The notes under the pieces: model-generated
What the model was told of the DNA's origin: nothing
What the model saw: only the letters and a program-made list of their open reading frames with translations
Databases searched by the model: none
Made by a program: the position numbers and the translations under genes
Shown here: positions 1 to 8,676 of the stretch, piece after piece
Position numbering within the stretch: the first letter of the stretch is position 1
Layout of the letters: every line of letters begins with the position of its first letter
Assembly: GCF_050379415.1 (NCBI RefSeq)
Contig: NZ_JBNRLS010000004.1
Location: 517,403 to 581,402 of the forward strand
DNA length: 64,000 nt
DNA from: Marinobacter sp050379415
Lineage (GTDB): Bacteria > Pseudomonadota > Gammaproteobacteria > Pseudomonadales > Oleiphilaceae
Reading direction: 5' to 3'

Positions 1-5
1 CGCAT
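1..5 (-). CDS. Possible start of the next gene downstream of rpsR (partial)
   Basis: An ATG at bases 5-3 on the minus strand is followed by CG at the window edge. An AGGA-like Shine-Dalgarno sequence lies a little upstream and the rpsR stop is 25 bases away. In pseudomonad-type S6 operons a DUF2232 membrane protein gene or rplI follows rpsR. Only the first codon is visible, so identity cannot be decided. Confidence 0.3.
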
Positions 6-30
6 GGTCCCAAATCCTGTCTATCTGTTC

Positions 31-261
31 TTAGTGATCGTGGCTGTCCGTATACGGCAGCAGTGCCAGGTAGCGGGCACGCTTGATAGCGGTAGCCAGC
101 TGACGCTGATAACGTGCTTTGGTGCCGGTGATGCGGCTGGGCACGATCTTGCCGGTTTCAGTGATGTAGCCTTTCAGGGTGTCCAGATCCTTGTAATCGA
201 TCTCTTTAACACCTTCTGCCGTGAAACGACAGAACTTACGACGTCTGAAAAAACGAGCCAT
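31..261 (-). CDS. rpsR: 30S ribosomal protein S18
   Basis: This is a 76-residue, very basic protein of the usual S18 length. S18 binds the platform of the 30S subunit as a heterodimer with S6. The N-terminus has the typical run of Phe and Arg (MARFFRRRKF), followed by the conserved IDYKD and the GKIVPSRITGT stretch, then a basic C-terminal half. A GGAG Shine-Dalgarno sequence sits upstream of the ATG. It lies 25 bases after rpsF on the same strand, the standard S6-S18 operon arrangement. Confidence 0.97.
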   Translation of the reverse strand: MARFFRRRKFCRFTAEGVKEIDYKDLDTLKGYITETGKIVPSRITGTKARYQRQLATAIKRARYLALLPYTDSHDH

Positions 262-286
262 AACTTAACTCCTCAACTCCGGTAAA

Positions 287-703
287 TTACTCTTCTTCGT
301 CCTGGGACTCGGACTTCTGACGGCTGTCAGACTCGGCAGAACGACGCGGACGGTCTTCGCCACCTGAACGACGGTCCTCACGGGACTCGGCGGCTTTCAT
401 CGGAGACATGTCGGTCACGGCTTCATCGCGACGCAGGATCAGGTCACGGATGATGGCATCGTTGAACCGGAAGTTGTGAGTCAGCTCGTCCATAGCGGCC
501 TGGGAACACTCGACGTTCATCAGGACGTAGTGAGCCTTGTGGATCTTGTTGATCGGGTAAGCCAGGTGACGACGGCCCCAATCTTCCAGGCGATGTACCT
601 TGCCGCCATCTTCGGTGATGACGCCGGTATAACGCTCGATCATTGCGGGCACCTGCTCGCTCTGATCAGGATGTACCATGAATACGATTTCGTAGTGACG
701 CAT
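287..703 (-). CDS. rpsF: 30S ribosomal protein S6
   Basis: This 138-residue protein begins MRHYEIVFMVHPDQSEQV, the typical S6 start, and has the conserved RRHLAYPINKIHKAHYVLMN segment. The fold occupies about residues 1-95. The remaining 40 residues are a low-complexity Arg/Ser/Asp/Glu tail ending DEEE; in E. coli the S6 C-terminal glutamates are the target of RimK polyglutamylation. GGGAG precedes the ATG. It is the first gene before rpsR, and the upstream leader contains a hairpin that may be the S6:S18 autoregulatory site. Confidence 0.97.
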   Translation of the reverse strand: MRHYEIVFMVHPDQSEQVPAMIERYTGVITEDGGKVHRLEDWGRRHLAYPINKIHKAHYVLMNVECSQAAMDELTHNFRFNDAIIRDLILRRDEAVTDMSPMKAAESREDRRSGGEDRPRRSAESDSRQKSESQDEEE

Positions 704-785
704 GAGTTCTCCCTACGGTTTAAACAGCTTCCTTTTTCAACCGCGCGGCTTTTGGCCGCCCTGTTGAGCATGAAAGCAAGGAGGT

Positions 786-802
786 GACAGCCTCGGGCTG
801 CC
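786..802 (-). promoter_or_regulatory. Leader hairpin upstream of rpsF, candidate S6:S18 autoregulatory element
   Basis: On the minus strand GGCAGCC and GGCTGTC pair as a 7-bp stem (one G-T pair) around a CGA loop, with a CCG just outside on the 5' side and CACCTCC on the 3' side. Many bacterial rpsF leaders carry a hairpin bound by the S6:S18 complex. This one has the right position, about 85 bases before the ATG, but the match to the published consensus was not tested. Confidence 0.3.
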
Positions 803-883
803 GGTTTCTTTTTGCTTTATCAATAAGGCTTTACAACGAAAGGCTTGATCAAAAGCAGCAGTCTTACTGCCCATTTGTTCAGG

Positions 884-914
884 CAATAAAAAACCACCCC
901 TTAAAAAAGGGGTG
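884..914 (-). terminator. Rho-independent terminator of the rnr-rlmB transcript
   Basis: On the minus strand CACCCCTT (914-907) and AAGGGGTG (902-895) form an 8-bp stem with a four-T loop, followed by G and a run of six T. It lies 37 bases downstream of the rlmB stop and before the rpsF leader, so it separates rnr-rlmB from rpsF-rpsR. Confidence 0.85.
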
Positions 915-950
915 ACGTATTCTAGGCGCCCAGCGCCTTCTGTGCAAGGG

Positions 951-1688
951 TTAACCAAGACGCTGGCGCAACGCCTCGTACAGGCACACGCCGGTGGCGA
1001 CGGAAACGTTCAGGCTGTCCACGTGCCCCAACATGGGAATGTTGATCAACTGGTCACAGTGTTCTTTCGTCAGCCGCCGCATACCCTTGCCTTCGGCACC
1101 CATTACCAGGGCAACCGGCCCCTTGAAATCGGCTTGATAGAGCGTGGCTTTGGCCTCACCGGCAGTGCCGATCAACCAGACGCCCTGCTCCTGCAGGGAT
1201 CTCAGGAAACGCGCGAGATTGGTCACGCGCACGAACGGCACGGTTTCAGCCGCGCCACAGGCAACCTTGCGAGCGACCGGGGTCAGGGACGCGGACTTGT
1301 CCTTGGGGACGATGACCGCCTGAATGCCCACAGCGTCCGCAGTTCTCATGCAGGCCCCCAGGTTATGGGGATCGGTCACGCCGTCGAGCACCAGCAGAAA
1401 CGGCGATTTGTCGCTTTTTTCCAGCTGGGCCAGAAGATCACCCTCCGTCCATTCACGACTCTCCGACACGGCTGCGACAACACCCTGGTGAACGCCGGCG
1501 ACCCGCTCATCGAGTTCGCGGCGGTGCACCACCTGCCAGCGCACGCCGAGGCTGTCCAGTGCATCGGTAATGGCCCTGACACGCTTATCCTGGCGCCCGG
1601 TCTGGATCCAGACCTGCTGCAATCTTTCCGGCTCGCGCTTGAGGACTGCCTCAACCGCGTGCCACCCGAATACAAATTCCTGGGACAC
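951..1688 (-). CDS. rlmB: 23S rRNA (guanosine-2251-2'-O)-methyltransferase RlmB
   Basis: This 245-residue SPOUT (TrmH-type) methyltransferase uses S-adenosylmethionine to methylate the ribose of G2251 in the 23S P loop. The N-terminal substrate-binding domain covers about residues 1-75. All three SPOUT motifs are clear: DPHNLGACMRTADA, then LVMGAEGKGMRRL, then IPMLGHVDSLNVSVATG near the C-terminus, which makes the knot and SAM pocket. Length matches E. coli RlmB (243). It lies 36 bases downstream of rnr, the usual partnership, and ends just before a strong terminator. Confidence 0.95.
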   Translation of the reverse strand: MSQEFVFGWHAVEAVLKREPERLQQVWIQTGRQDKRVRAITDALDSLGVRWQVVHRRELDERVAGVHQGVVAAVSESREWTEGDLLAQLEKSDKSPFLLVLDGVTDPHNLGACMRTADAVGIQAVIVPKDKSASLTPVARKVACGAAETVPFVRVTNLARFLRSLQEQGVWLIGTAGEAKATLYQADFKGPVALVMGAEGKGMRRLTKEHCDQLINIPMLGHVDSLNVSVATGVCLYEALRQRLG

Positions 1689-1724
1689 TGATTCTGATCC
1701 TGGTTACGGGTTACTGTTCAGAAC

Positions 1725-4205
1725 TCACTTCCGGGTTCTACGCCTGGGTTTCTTGCCGGATCCGGCCTGTCCGGACTTGCCGGACTTCTTCCCGGCTTCG
1801 CGGGCGGCTTCGGCAGCCAGCTTCTGCTTGGCACTGCCCTGCTGGCCCTTACCCTTGCTCCGGCCCCGGGCGGCTTTCTTGCCACCTGCACCGCGGCCCT
1901 TACCCTTACCTTTTCCGCGCTCCTCGCGACGGGACATATCCAGCGCGTCCCGGTCCGCCTGGCGTCGCCTTGGCTGACTCACCAGCTCCAGATCAATCTT
2001 GCGATCTTCCAGGCCCACACGGGCAACGCGCACCCGGACATCGTCCCCGAGCCGGAAGCTCACGGCCGTGCGTTCACCGATCATCCGGTGCTTGGCGGAG
2101 TCATGGTGGAAGTAATCGCCACTGAGGGTGGAGACATGCACCAGGCCTTCGATATAGATGTCCTCCAGAGCCACAAAGAAGCCGAAGGGCACCACCGCGG
2201 AAATCACGCCGTTGTATTCCTCGCCCACGTGATCCTTGAGGAACTCGCACTTGAGCCAGGCCATGACATCCCGGGTGGCATCATCAGCGCGCCGCTCGGT
2301 CATGGAGGTATGCTCGCCCAGCTGTTCCAGGCGGGCATAATCGTAGGGATATTCCGCCAGTTCCGGATCGGTGACCGGAGGCGTGACCACATCCTTCTTG
2401 ACCTCGGGATTGTGGATCCGGGACTTGATGGCCCGGTGCACAATCAGGTCCGGGTAACGCCGGATCGGTGAGGTGAAGTGGGCGTAGCTGGCAAAGCCCA
2501 GACCGAAGTGACCACTCTCCTCCGGGCTGTATACCGCCTGGCTGAGGGAGCGCAGCATCACGGTCTGGATCACATCGGCATCCGGGCGATCGGCAATCTG
2601 GGACAACAGCTCCTGGTAATCCGCGGACGTCGGCTTGTCGCCACCGCGCAGCTGCAACCCGAGCTCGCCCAGGAACAGCCGGAGTGCTGCCAGCCGCTCT
2701 TCCGAGGGGCCTTCATGTACCCGGTACAGGGCCGGAGTACTGTGCTTCTTCAGGAAACGCGCCGTCGCCACGTTGGCACACAGCATGCACTCTTCGACAA
2801 TCTTGTGGGCGTCGTTGCGGTGAACCGGAACAATTTCCTCGATCTTGCGATTGGCATCGAAAATGATCCGGGTTTCGGTGGTCTCGAAATCAATCGCACC
2901 CCGTTCGGTGCGAGCCCAGCGCAGCAGCTTGTAGAGCTCGTAGAGATTATAGAGCTGCGGCAGTACTTCGGAGTATTGCTGGCTCAAGCGGTAGCCGGGC
3001 TCGGAATCCGGACGTTCCAGAATGTCACTGACCTTGTTGTAGGTCAGCCGGGCGTGACTGTGCATCACCGCCTGATAAAAGCTGTAACCACTGATGCGAC
3101 CGTTGGCGCTGAGTGTCATATCCGCCACCATGCACAGACGGTCCACGCCCGGGTTCAGGGAGCACAGGCCATTGGACAGTTTCTCCGGAAGCATTGGAAC
3201 CACATGGTCCGGGAAGTATACGGAATTACCCCGGTTCAGCGCCTCTTCATCCAGCGGCGTACCCGGACGGACGTAGTGGGACACGTCGGCAATCGCCACC
3301 AGCAGGCGGAAGCCCCCGCGAGGGCGGGGCTCACAGTAGATGGCATCATCAAAGTCCCGGGCATCCTCGCCATCAATCGTCACCAGCGGCAGATGCCGGA
3401 TATCCACCCGGTTCTGTTTGTCCTTCTCTTCCACTTCCGCGGGGATGGCGGCAGCCTGCTCACCAACGGAGGGCGGCCAGCTATGGGGAATCTCGTAGGA
3501 GCGGATGGCCACGTCGATTTCCATGCCCGGCGCCATGTGCTCGCCGAGAATTTCAATCACCTTGCCTAATGGCTGGGTACGGACGGTGGGATGACGCAGG
3601 ATCTCCACCACGACGTACTGGCCCTGGTAGGCCTCACCAACGTGCTCCTCCGGCACCAGTATCTCGTGATTGATGCGGGCATTCTCCGGCACCACGAAAC
3701 TGATGCCGCTCTCCCGGAAAAACCGGCCAACAATCTGGCTGGTGTTGCGCTCAAGCACTTCGACGATCTTGCCCTCACGGCGTCCGCGGTCATCGACGCG
3801 GTCCACGCGAGCCGCAACCCGGTCGCCATGGAACACCTGGCGCATCTGCCGGGCCGTGAGGAACAGGTCCGATCCGCCATCATCGGGAATCAGGAAGCCG
3901 AAGCCATCTTTGTGGCCGGTAACCTTGCCGGTAACCAGATCCGCCTCTTCGATGGGCAGGTAGGCACCACGGCGGTTACAGATCATCTGTCCGTCCCGGC
4001 ACATGGCAATCAGCCGGCGGCGCAAGGCCTCAATACCTTCCGGCGAGGTTTGCCCCAACTCCTCACAAAGGGTTTCGTGGGTGGCTGGCGCCCCCCGGTC
4101 CTTCAGGTGCTTGAGTATGAATTCCCGGCTCTGGATGGGGTTGTCGTATTTCTGGGCCTCACGGTCGGCGTGAGGATCACCTTTGTCTTTCTTCCTGGAA
4201 ACCAT
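1725..4205 (-). CDS. rnr: Ribonuclease R
   Basis: This is an 826-residue 3'-5' exoribonuclease of the RNB family that degrades structured RNA. Domain order is an N-terminal winged-helix-like segment, two cold-shock domains (about 70-220), the RNB catalytic domain with the metal-binding aspartates in GEDARDFDDAIYCE, an S1 domain (about 640-725), and a long Lys/Arg/Gly-rich tail. I chose the ATG at 4205 (MVSRKKDKGDPHADRE) because AAGGA lies six bases upstream. The reading frame stays open upstream but codes for sequence unlike the family. It is co-oriented with rlmB, as in E. coli. Confidence 0.95.
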   Translation of the reverse strand: MVSRKKDKGDPHADREAQKYDNPIQSREFILKHLKDRGAPATHETLCEELGQTSPEGIEALRRRLIAMCRDGQMICNRRGAYLPIEEADLVTGKVTGHKDGFGFLIPDDGGSDLFLTARQMRQVFHGDRVAARVDRVDDRGRREGKIVEVLERNTSQIVGRFFRESGISFVVPENARINHEILVPEEHVGEAYQGQYVVVEILRHPTVRTQPLGKVIEILGEHMAPGMEIDVAIRSYEIPHSWPPSVGEQAAAIPAEVEEKDKQNRVDIRHLPLVTIDGEDARDFDDAIYCEPRPRGGFRLLVAIADVSHYVRPGTPLDEEALNRGNSVYFPDHVVPMLPEKLSNGLCSLNPGVDRLCMVADMTLSANGRISGYSFYQAVMHSHARLTYNKVSDILERPDSEPGYRLSQQYSEVLPQLYNLYELYKLLRWARTERGAIDFETTETRIIFDANRKIEEIVPVHRNDAHKIVEECMLCANVATARFLKKHSTPALYRVHEGPSEERLAALRLFLGELGLQLRGGDKPTSADYQELLSQIADRPDADVIQTVMLRSLSQAVYSPEESGHFGLGFASYAHFTSPIRRYPDLIVHRAIKSRIHNPEVKKDVVTPPVTDPELAEYPYDYARLEQLGEHTSMTERRADDATRDVMAWLKCEFLKDHVGEEYNGVISAVVPFGFFVALEDIYIEGLVHVSTLSGDYFHHDSAKHRMIGERTAVSFRLGDDVRVRVARVGLEDRKIDLELVSQPRRRQADRDALDMSRREERGKGKGKGRGAGGKKAARGRSKGKGQQGSAKQKLAAEAAREAGKKSGKSGQAGSGKKPRRRTRK

Positions 4206-4343
4206 TCGGATCCTTGTTCTTGAGCCGCATCGGCGCGGCGGAATTTGCATTTTGATGCAGTATAACGTTGGTATGGCAATGCTGCCTAACAAGGGACCAT
4301 TTGATAGGCACAAATACCACCGAAACTTTTTTGGAAAAAGTGT

Positions 4344-4372
4344 TTGACAGCGTCAGGGGGAATCATTAAAGT
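4344..4372 (+). promoter_or_regulatory. Sigma-70 promoter of the tRNA-Leu gene
   Basis: A consensus -35 box TTGACA (4344-4349) is followed, after exactly 17 bases, by TAAAGT (4367-4372), which matches four of six bases of the -10 consensus. A GC-rich stretch (GCGCC) comes next, the discriminator typical of stringently controlled tRNA and rRNA promoters. The tRNA begins about 95 bases downstream. Confidence 0.75.
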
Positions 4373-4466
4373 ACGCGCCATCGGTTGAGGGACGCACCTC
4401 AGCCAGCGACGAAAAGCTTGAATTCAGAAGCGAATTCAGTAACATAGCTAACGTTGCAAGTCATCT

Positions 4467-4553
4467 GCCGAGGTGGCGAAATTGGTAGACGCGCTAGCTT
4501 CAGGTGCTAGTGGGGGCAACCCCGTGGAGGTTCAAGTCCTCTCCTCGGCACCA
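4467..4553 (+). tRNA. tRNA-Leu, anticodon CAG
   Basis: The 87-base gene has a 7-bp acceptor stem (GCCGAGG with CCTCGGC), an encoded CCA end, a D arm with GG, a T arm with GGTTCAAGTCC, and a class II long variable arm. The anticodon stem CTAGC/GCTAG encloses the loop TTCAGGT, giving anticodon CAG, which reads the codon CUG. It stands alone on the plus strand between rnr and a lipoprotein gene. A short inverted repeat (ACTTCC/GGAAGT) follows at about 4553-4571 but has no T run. Confidence 0.97.
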
Positions 4554-4695
4554 CTTCCTTCCCCAGGAAGTGGCCTGAAAATCCCCGAGACTCCGTGATC
4601 ACATCCAACCAGAACAACTTTGTTGCGCCTGGATTTTTGTATTTTATGCACTGACCGGTCAACGCCCCACGTCACAAGCCCGACATCCATCCCTC

Positions 4696-6588
4696 TCAGT
4701 CAAGCAGCCCGAGCAAGTATTCCGACAGCGCCTGATAGCTGTACTCCACTTTGGCGTAGGCGGAAGAAGTCGTCTCCTCGAATTCCCTTCCGCACTCTCG
4801 AGCACCGCTATAGTTGGTGAGGTAGGCTTCCCGGATCAGATCGGGAGTCTCCGGGTCCCGAGTCGCCGGGTAGTACATCGCCCACTGAAAACCGGATCCG
4901 GCATCGACATTGGCCAGATCCGACAAAGCTGGATCCAGAAAGGCATAACGCAGCAACCGGCTTACCGAATCACCCTCCGCTCCCCCCTCAACTGGACGAG
5001 TATCATATTCCAGTGCCAGCTCGACAAAATTGGCAGGCTGGGGCTCGACGCCGGAGATTTCATAGGCGTACTGCGTAGTGACCACCTGATCCATTCCTGC
5101 AGCCTCGATATCGGGATTGCAGGTTGTCTCTGCGCCGACCAACAGAGAGGCTACTTCCGCCCCACCCTCACTCAGGACAAAACCATCAAAATCCTCGGGA
5201 GCACTCCCGGCCTTCGGCACCAGCTTCCGAATCAGGGCAGAACCGTCCCACTGCGGAATCTCCGCGATCAGCTCAGAGACTGCGTTGTCAGTCTTCTGCC
5301 AACGATAAATCACCTCCGGGTTCCCCGACAGCTCCGTGGAGCCCGCCGAAACACCTTCATGTTCATGGCAGGTTGTAGAAGTCTCGAAATAGATCCGCTG
5401 GCTATCCCAGTCGAAAATAAGGCGCTCGTCGACCCCTTCCGCTTCATAGGCCATCCGGCTCTGGGGGGAGAGTGATACCGAGGGCCGCCACTGGCTGCCA
5501 AGCTGGTACATCAGCCCATTCACGTTAATCAGCCGGGCAAGCTCCGGCATGGACGGCGCGAGGCACCCTTCAGCCGATACCGACAACAACTGACCCGCTT
5601 CGGAGTAATCGTAGAAGAGTTCGGAGGACACCATCAGGCTGGAGGCACTGACCGGCAGGTTCTGGTCACTTTCGGGCTGGGCCAGGATACGCTGGTGGGT
5701 CAGCAGAACCGGGTCACTCAGTTCCAGAGGCACCTCCGGCAAGGAAAGAGCATCCACATCGGCATTGGCGTAATCACCGCCGGCGGCCTCATCCACTACT
5801 GCAATCACCGACGGGGCGTTCTGCACCAGAGATATACCGAGCATATACACTGCCTGCCGGGCATTTCGCAGAGAACGCTCAGTACCATCACTATCTGGCC
5901 TACTCAGCGCCTCGTTGTAATCATCGGGAATCTGGCTGGCCATGAACCTGGCCAAGGCCCGGGCATAGGCATGGGCACGCTCGTCGCCTGATAACACGTA
6001 ATCCGCCATCAGGTTGAGACCGGCCAGACTGCCGGCGAGGTCTTCGGGGGCCTCCAGATAAGAGCCCAGACCAAACAGGCTGCGGTAACGGGCCAGCGTG
6101 GTAAGCGGCGTGATATTCCGGACCCCGGACGCCGCGGACATCAGAAATGCCCGAGCCACCGGCACGTCGCCTTGCCAAGTCTGATCCAGGGTTTTTCCGG
6201 GTAACGCTATCGCATAGAGAGGATAATCTCTCGGGTCCAGGTCGGGGCCAACCTCCGGAGGAAGATCCAGCTCTGCCACATCAAGTGAAAACTCACCGCC
6301 CTGCCCGCTCATGGCGGTAGGCTCACCGGATTCGAGCACCGCAGTGTTGCCGTTCTCCAGCTCGATTTCCATCGGTCCGGGGGTGTACTGACTGTCGCCA
6401 TCCATATCCAGCCACACCCGGGCATGGGTCAGGTAACCGTCAATAACCTTCCCCGAATAGGGTGTCGGCTCGGAATACGACACCCCATCCAAATCCCTTC
6501 CATCCACAGGCAGGGTATCCGACTCCTGACCACAACCAGCCAGAGTAAGCGTCAGCAGTGCAACGGGTAAGCATTCCAGGCGTGTCAT
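4696..6588 (-). CDS. Large secreted lipoprotein of unknown function
   Basis: The 630-residue product starts with a lipoprotein signal peptide: a basic Arg, a hydrophobic core and the lipobox LAGC with Cys at residue 19. After the anchor, the segment VIDGYLTHARVWLDMDGDSQ has an EF-hand-like D-x-D-x-D run, and SGVRNITPLTTLARY is a pattern seen in large lipoproteins of marine gammaproteobacteria. The rest is acidic, without transmembrane segments. I do not recognise an enzyme family. It stands alone, followed by the convergent tRNA, and the Shine-Dalgarno sequence is weak. A possible role at the cell surface is only inferred from the anchor. Confidence 0.8.
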   Translation of the reverse strand: MTRLECLPVALLTLTLAGCGQESDTLPVDGRDLDGVSYSEPTPYSGKVIDGYLTHARVWLDMDGDSQYTPGPMEIELENGNTAVLESGEPTAMSGQGGEFSLDVAELDLPPEVGPDLDPRDYPLYAIALPGKTLDQTWQGDVPVARAFLMSAASGVRNITPLTTLARYRSLFGLGSYLEAPEDLAGSLAGLNLMADYVLSGDERAHAYARALARFMASQIPDDYNEALSRPDSDGTERSLRNARQAVYMLGISLVQNAPSVIAVVDEAAGGDYANADVDALSLPEVPLELSDPVLLTHQRILAQPESDQNLPVSASSLMVSSELFYDYSEAGQLLSVSAEGCLAPSMPELARLINVNGLMYQLGSQWRPSVSLSPQSRMAYEAEGVDERLIFDWDSQRIYFETSTTCHEHEGVSAGSTELSGNPEVIYRWQKTDNAVSELIAEIPQWDGSALIRKLVPKAGSAPEDFDGFVLSEGGAEVASLLVGAETTCNPDIEAAGMDQVVTTQYAYEISGVEPQPANFVELALEYDTRPVEGGAEGDSVSRLLRYAFLDPALSDLANVDAGSGFQWAMYYPATRDPETPDLIREAYLTNYSGARECGREFEETTSSAYAKVEYSYQALSEYLLGLLD

Positions 6589-6729
6589 CGCGGCAACCGT
6601 TTATTGTTATCAGAGGTGTGCCGCTACTTTAGTGAATGTTACCGAGGGAGACCTTGACAGGCTTGGCAATTTGTAAAGATTGGTAACTGGGCGCCCCGCC
6701 GGCGCAGGCTCGGCGGGGGCCTGAGCCTG

Positions 6730-7869
6730 TCAGAACGAACGGGCAACGATTTCCTTCATGATTTCATTGGTGCCGGCATAGATACGCTGCACGCGGGAGT
6801 CGGCCCAGGCACGGGCAATCGGGTATTCCCACATGTAGCCATAGCCACCGTGAAGCTGAACACACTCGTCCATGACCTTGCACTGGAGATCCGTGGTGTG
6901 CTGCTTGAGCATGGCCGCCGTGGGGATATCCAGCTTCTTCTCCAGATGCAATTCCAGGCAGCGATCGGTAAATACCCGGGCTGCGGTGATCTCGGCCTTC
7001 AGCTCCGCCAGCTTGAAGCGGGTGTTCTGGAAGGCAATCACCGGCTTGCCGAAGGCCTTGCGCTCCTTGACGTAATCCAGGGTCCACTGCCAGGCCGCCT
7101 CCGCTGCCGCCACCGCGGCGAGGGCCACCTGTAGACGCTCGGCGGGCAGCTCCTGCATCAGCTGGAAGAAGCCCTGCCCTTCCATGGAACCGAGCAGGTT
7201 TTCTGCCGGTACTTTGACGTCCTGGAAGAACAGTTCGGAGGTATCCTGGGCCTTCATGCCCACCTTGTTCAGATTCTGTCCCTTCTCGAAACCTTCCCAG
7301 GCAGTCTCAACCAGTAACAGGCTGGTGCCCTTGGCCCCCTCCTTCGGATCGGTCTTGGCCACCACAATCACCAGGTCCGCCAGCTGGCCGTTGGTGATGA
7401 AGGTCTTGGAGCCGTTCAGGGTATAGTGATCCCCGCTTTTGATGGCGGTGGTTTTGACGCCCTGCAGGTCGGAACCGGCCCCGGGCTCGGTCATCGCGAT
7501 GGCGCCGATCATCTCACCGGAGACCAGTTTGGGCAGATATTTCTGCTTCTGCTCCTCCGAGCCGTAATTCAGGATATAGGGAGCCACAATGTCCGAGTGC
7601 AGACCCCAGCCGATACCGGACAGCCCGGCACGGGAAATTTCCTCGATGACAACAGCGCTGTAGCGGAAATCCGCCCCCACACCACCATACTCTTCCGGGG
7701 TGGTCGGGCACAGGAAACCGAGCTCACCGGCCTTCTGCCAAAGTTCACGGCTGACCTGGCCGTCTTTTTCCCACTGATCATGATAGGGCGCAGCCTCCTG
7801 TTCCAGGAACTTGCGAACGGAATCGCGGAAGCCTTCCAGGTCGGCGTCGAAAACGGTACGTGGAATCAT
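6730..7869 (-). CDS. Acyl-CoA dehydrogenase
   Basis: This 379-residue FAD enzyme would oxidise an acyl-CoA to the 2-enoyl-CoA and pass electrons to ETF. The N-terminal helical domain is followed by AMTEPGAGSDLQGVKTTA, the FAD-contacting middle domain signature, and the C-terminal domain contains QLHGGYGYMWEYPIAR and RIYAGTNEIMKEIVAR, where the Glu in TNEIM is the usual catalytic base. I chose the ATG at 7869, which has GAGG six bases upstream; longer versions would add non-conserved residues. Substrate length cannot be read from sequence. It stands alone, downstream of ubiX on the same strand. Confidence 0.93.
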   Translation of the reverse strand: MIPRTVFDADLEGFRDSVRKFLEQEAAPYHDQWEKDGQVSRELWQKAGELGFLCPTTPEEYGGVGADFRYSAVVIEEISRAGLSGIGWGLHSDIVAPYILNYGSEEQKQKYLPKLVSGEMIGAIAMTEPGAGSDLQGVKTTAIKSGDHYTLNGSKTFITNGQLADLVIVVAKTDPKEGAKGTSLLLVETAWEGFEKGQNLNKVGMKAQDTSELFFQDVKVPAENLLGSMEGQGFFQLMQELPAERLQVALAAVAAAEAAWQWTLDYVKERKAFGKPVIAFQNTRFKLAELKAEITAARVFTDRCLELHLEKKLDIPTAAMLKQHTTDLQCKVMDECVQLHGGYGYMWEYPIARAWADSRVQRIYAGTNEIMKEIVARSF

Positions 7870-7992
7870 GGTGAACCTCGGTGAATGACGTGTGTTGTGA
7901 TTGTCGTTCACCAAGTCTCGGCCGCTGGCCGGTTTCGCTCAATGATGAAAACCATCAATCGCGCTGACCAAAACCATCGGCCCGAAAGCGCT

Positions 7993-8640
7993 TCAGCGGG
8001 GCTGCTTGGCGTCTACCCGGGCCTCGCCCCATCGGGGCATCAGATCCTGCGGCAGGTCCAGGTGGTCCAGCAGGCGTGCAACCACAAAATCCACCAGATC
8101 CTGGATAGATTGGGGCTTGTGATAGAAGCCGGGGCTGGCCGGCATGACCACCGCGCCCATCCTGGTCAGGCGCAGCATATTCTCCAGATGCACTTCCGAG
8201 TATGGCGCCTCCCGGGGCACCAGAATCAACTGGCGCCGTTCCTTGAGGGCAACATCCCCCGCCCGCTCGATCAGGTTGTTGCTTGCACCGGTGGCCAGGG
8301 CCGACAGGGTCCCAGTGCTGCAGGGGCAGATCACCAGGGGAGCCTTTTCGCCGGAACCGGAGGCCGGCGGCGCAAACCAGTCCTCCCGGCCGAAAACCAG
8401 CACCTGGCCCGGCTCAGCACCGGAAAATTCCGTCAGGCATTCCTGCATGGCCGGCGGCGCCCCCGGCAATTTCAGGTCTGTCTCGGTGGCGATAACCACC
8501 TGTGCGGCCCGGCTGACCATGACATGCACACGGCACCCGGCCGCCACCAGGCATTGCAGCAGACGCAATGCGTACTGGGCGCCGGAAGCGCCGGTAATCG
8601 CCAGATTTACGGTTCGCTGTGCCGGAGCGGGCGTGGTCAT
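7993..8640 (-). CDS. ubiX: UbiX flavin prenyltransferase
   Basis: The 215-residue protein belongs to the UbiX/Pad1 flavoprotein family, which makes prenylated FMN, the cofactor of the UbiD decarboxylase in ubiquinone synthesis. It opens with the nucleotide-binding NLAITGASGAQYALRLL and carries VICPCSTGTLSALATGAS and LVPREAPYSEVHLENMLRL, both typical of UbiX. It lies 36 bases after mpl on the same strand. No ubiD is present in the window. Confidence 0.92.
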   Translation of the reverse strand: MTTPAPAQRTVNLAITGASGAQYALRLLQCLVAAGCRVHVMVSRAAQVVIATETDLKLPGAPPAMQECLTEFSGAEPGQVLVFGREDWFAPPASGSGEKAPLVICPCSTGTLSALATGASNNLIERAGDVALKERRQLILVPREAPYSEVHLENMLRLTRMGAVVMPASPGFYHKPQSIQDLVDFVVARLLDHLDLPQDLMPRWGEARVDAKQPR

Positions 8641-8676
8641 TCGCGCTTTTCCCCAGGGGTTGTCAGGGCGGGAAGG

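Noticed and set aside
2478..3569. 363-codon plus-strand open frame inside rnr
   Set aside because: It is antisense to the RNB domain of RNase R.
4553..4571. Short inverted repeat after tRNA-Leu as a terminator
   Set aside because: The stem is only six pairs and no T run follows.
6686..6720. GC-rich inverted repeat between the lipoprotein and acyl-CoA dehydrogenase genes
   Set aside because: It has a seven-pair stem but no T run on either strand, so I did not call a terminator.
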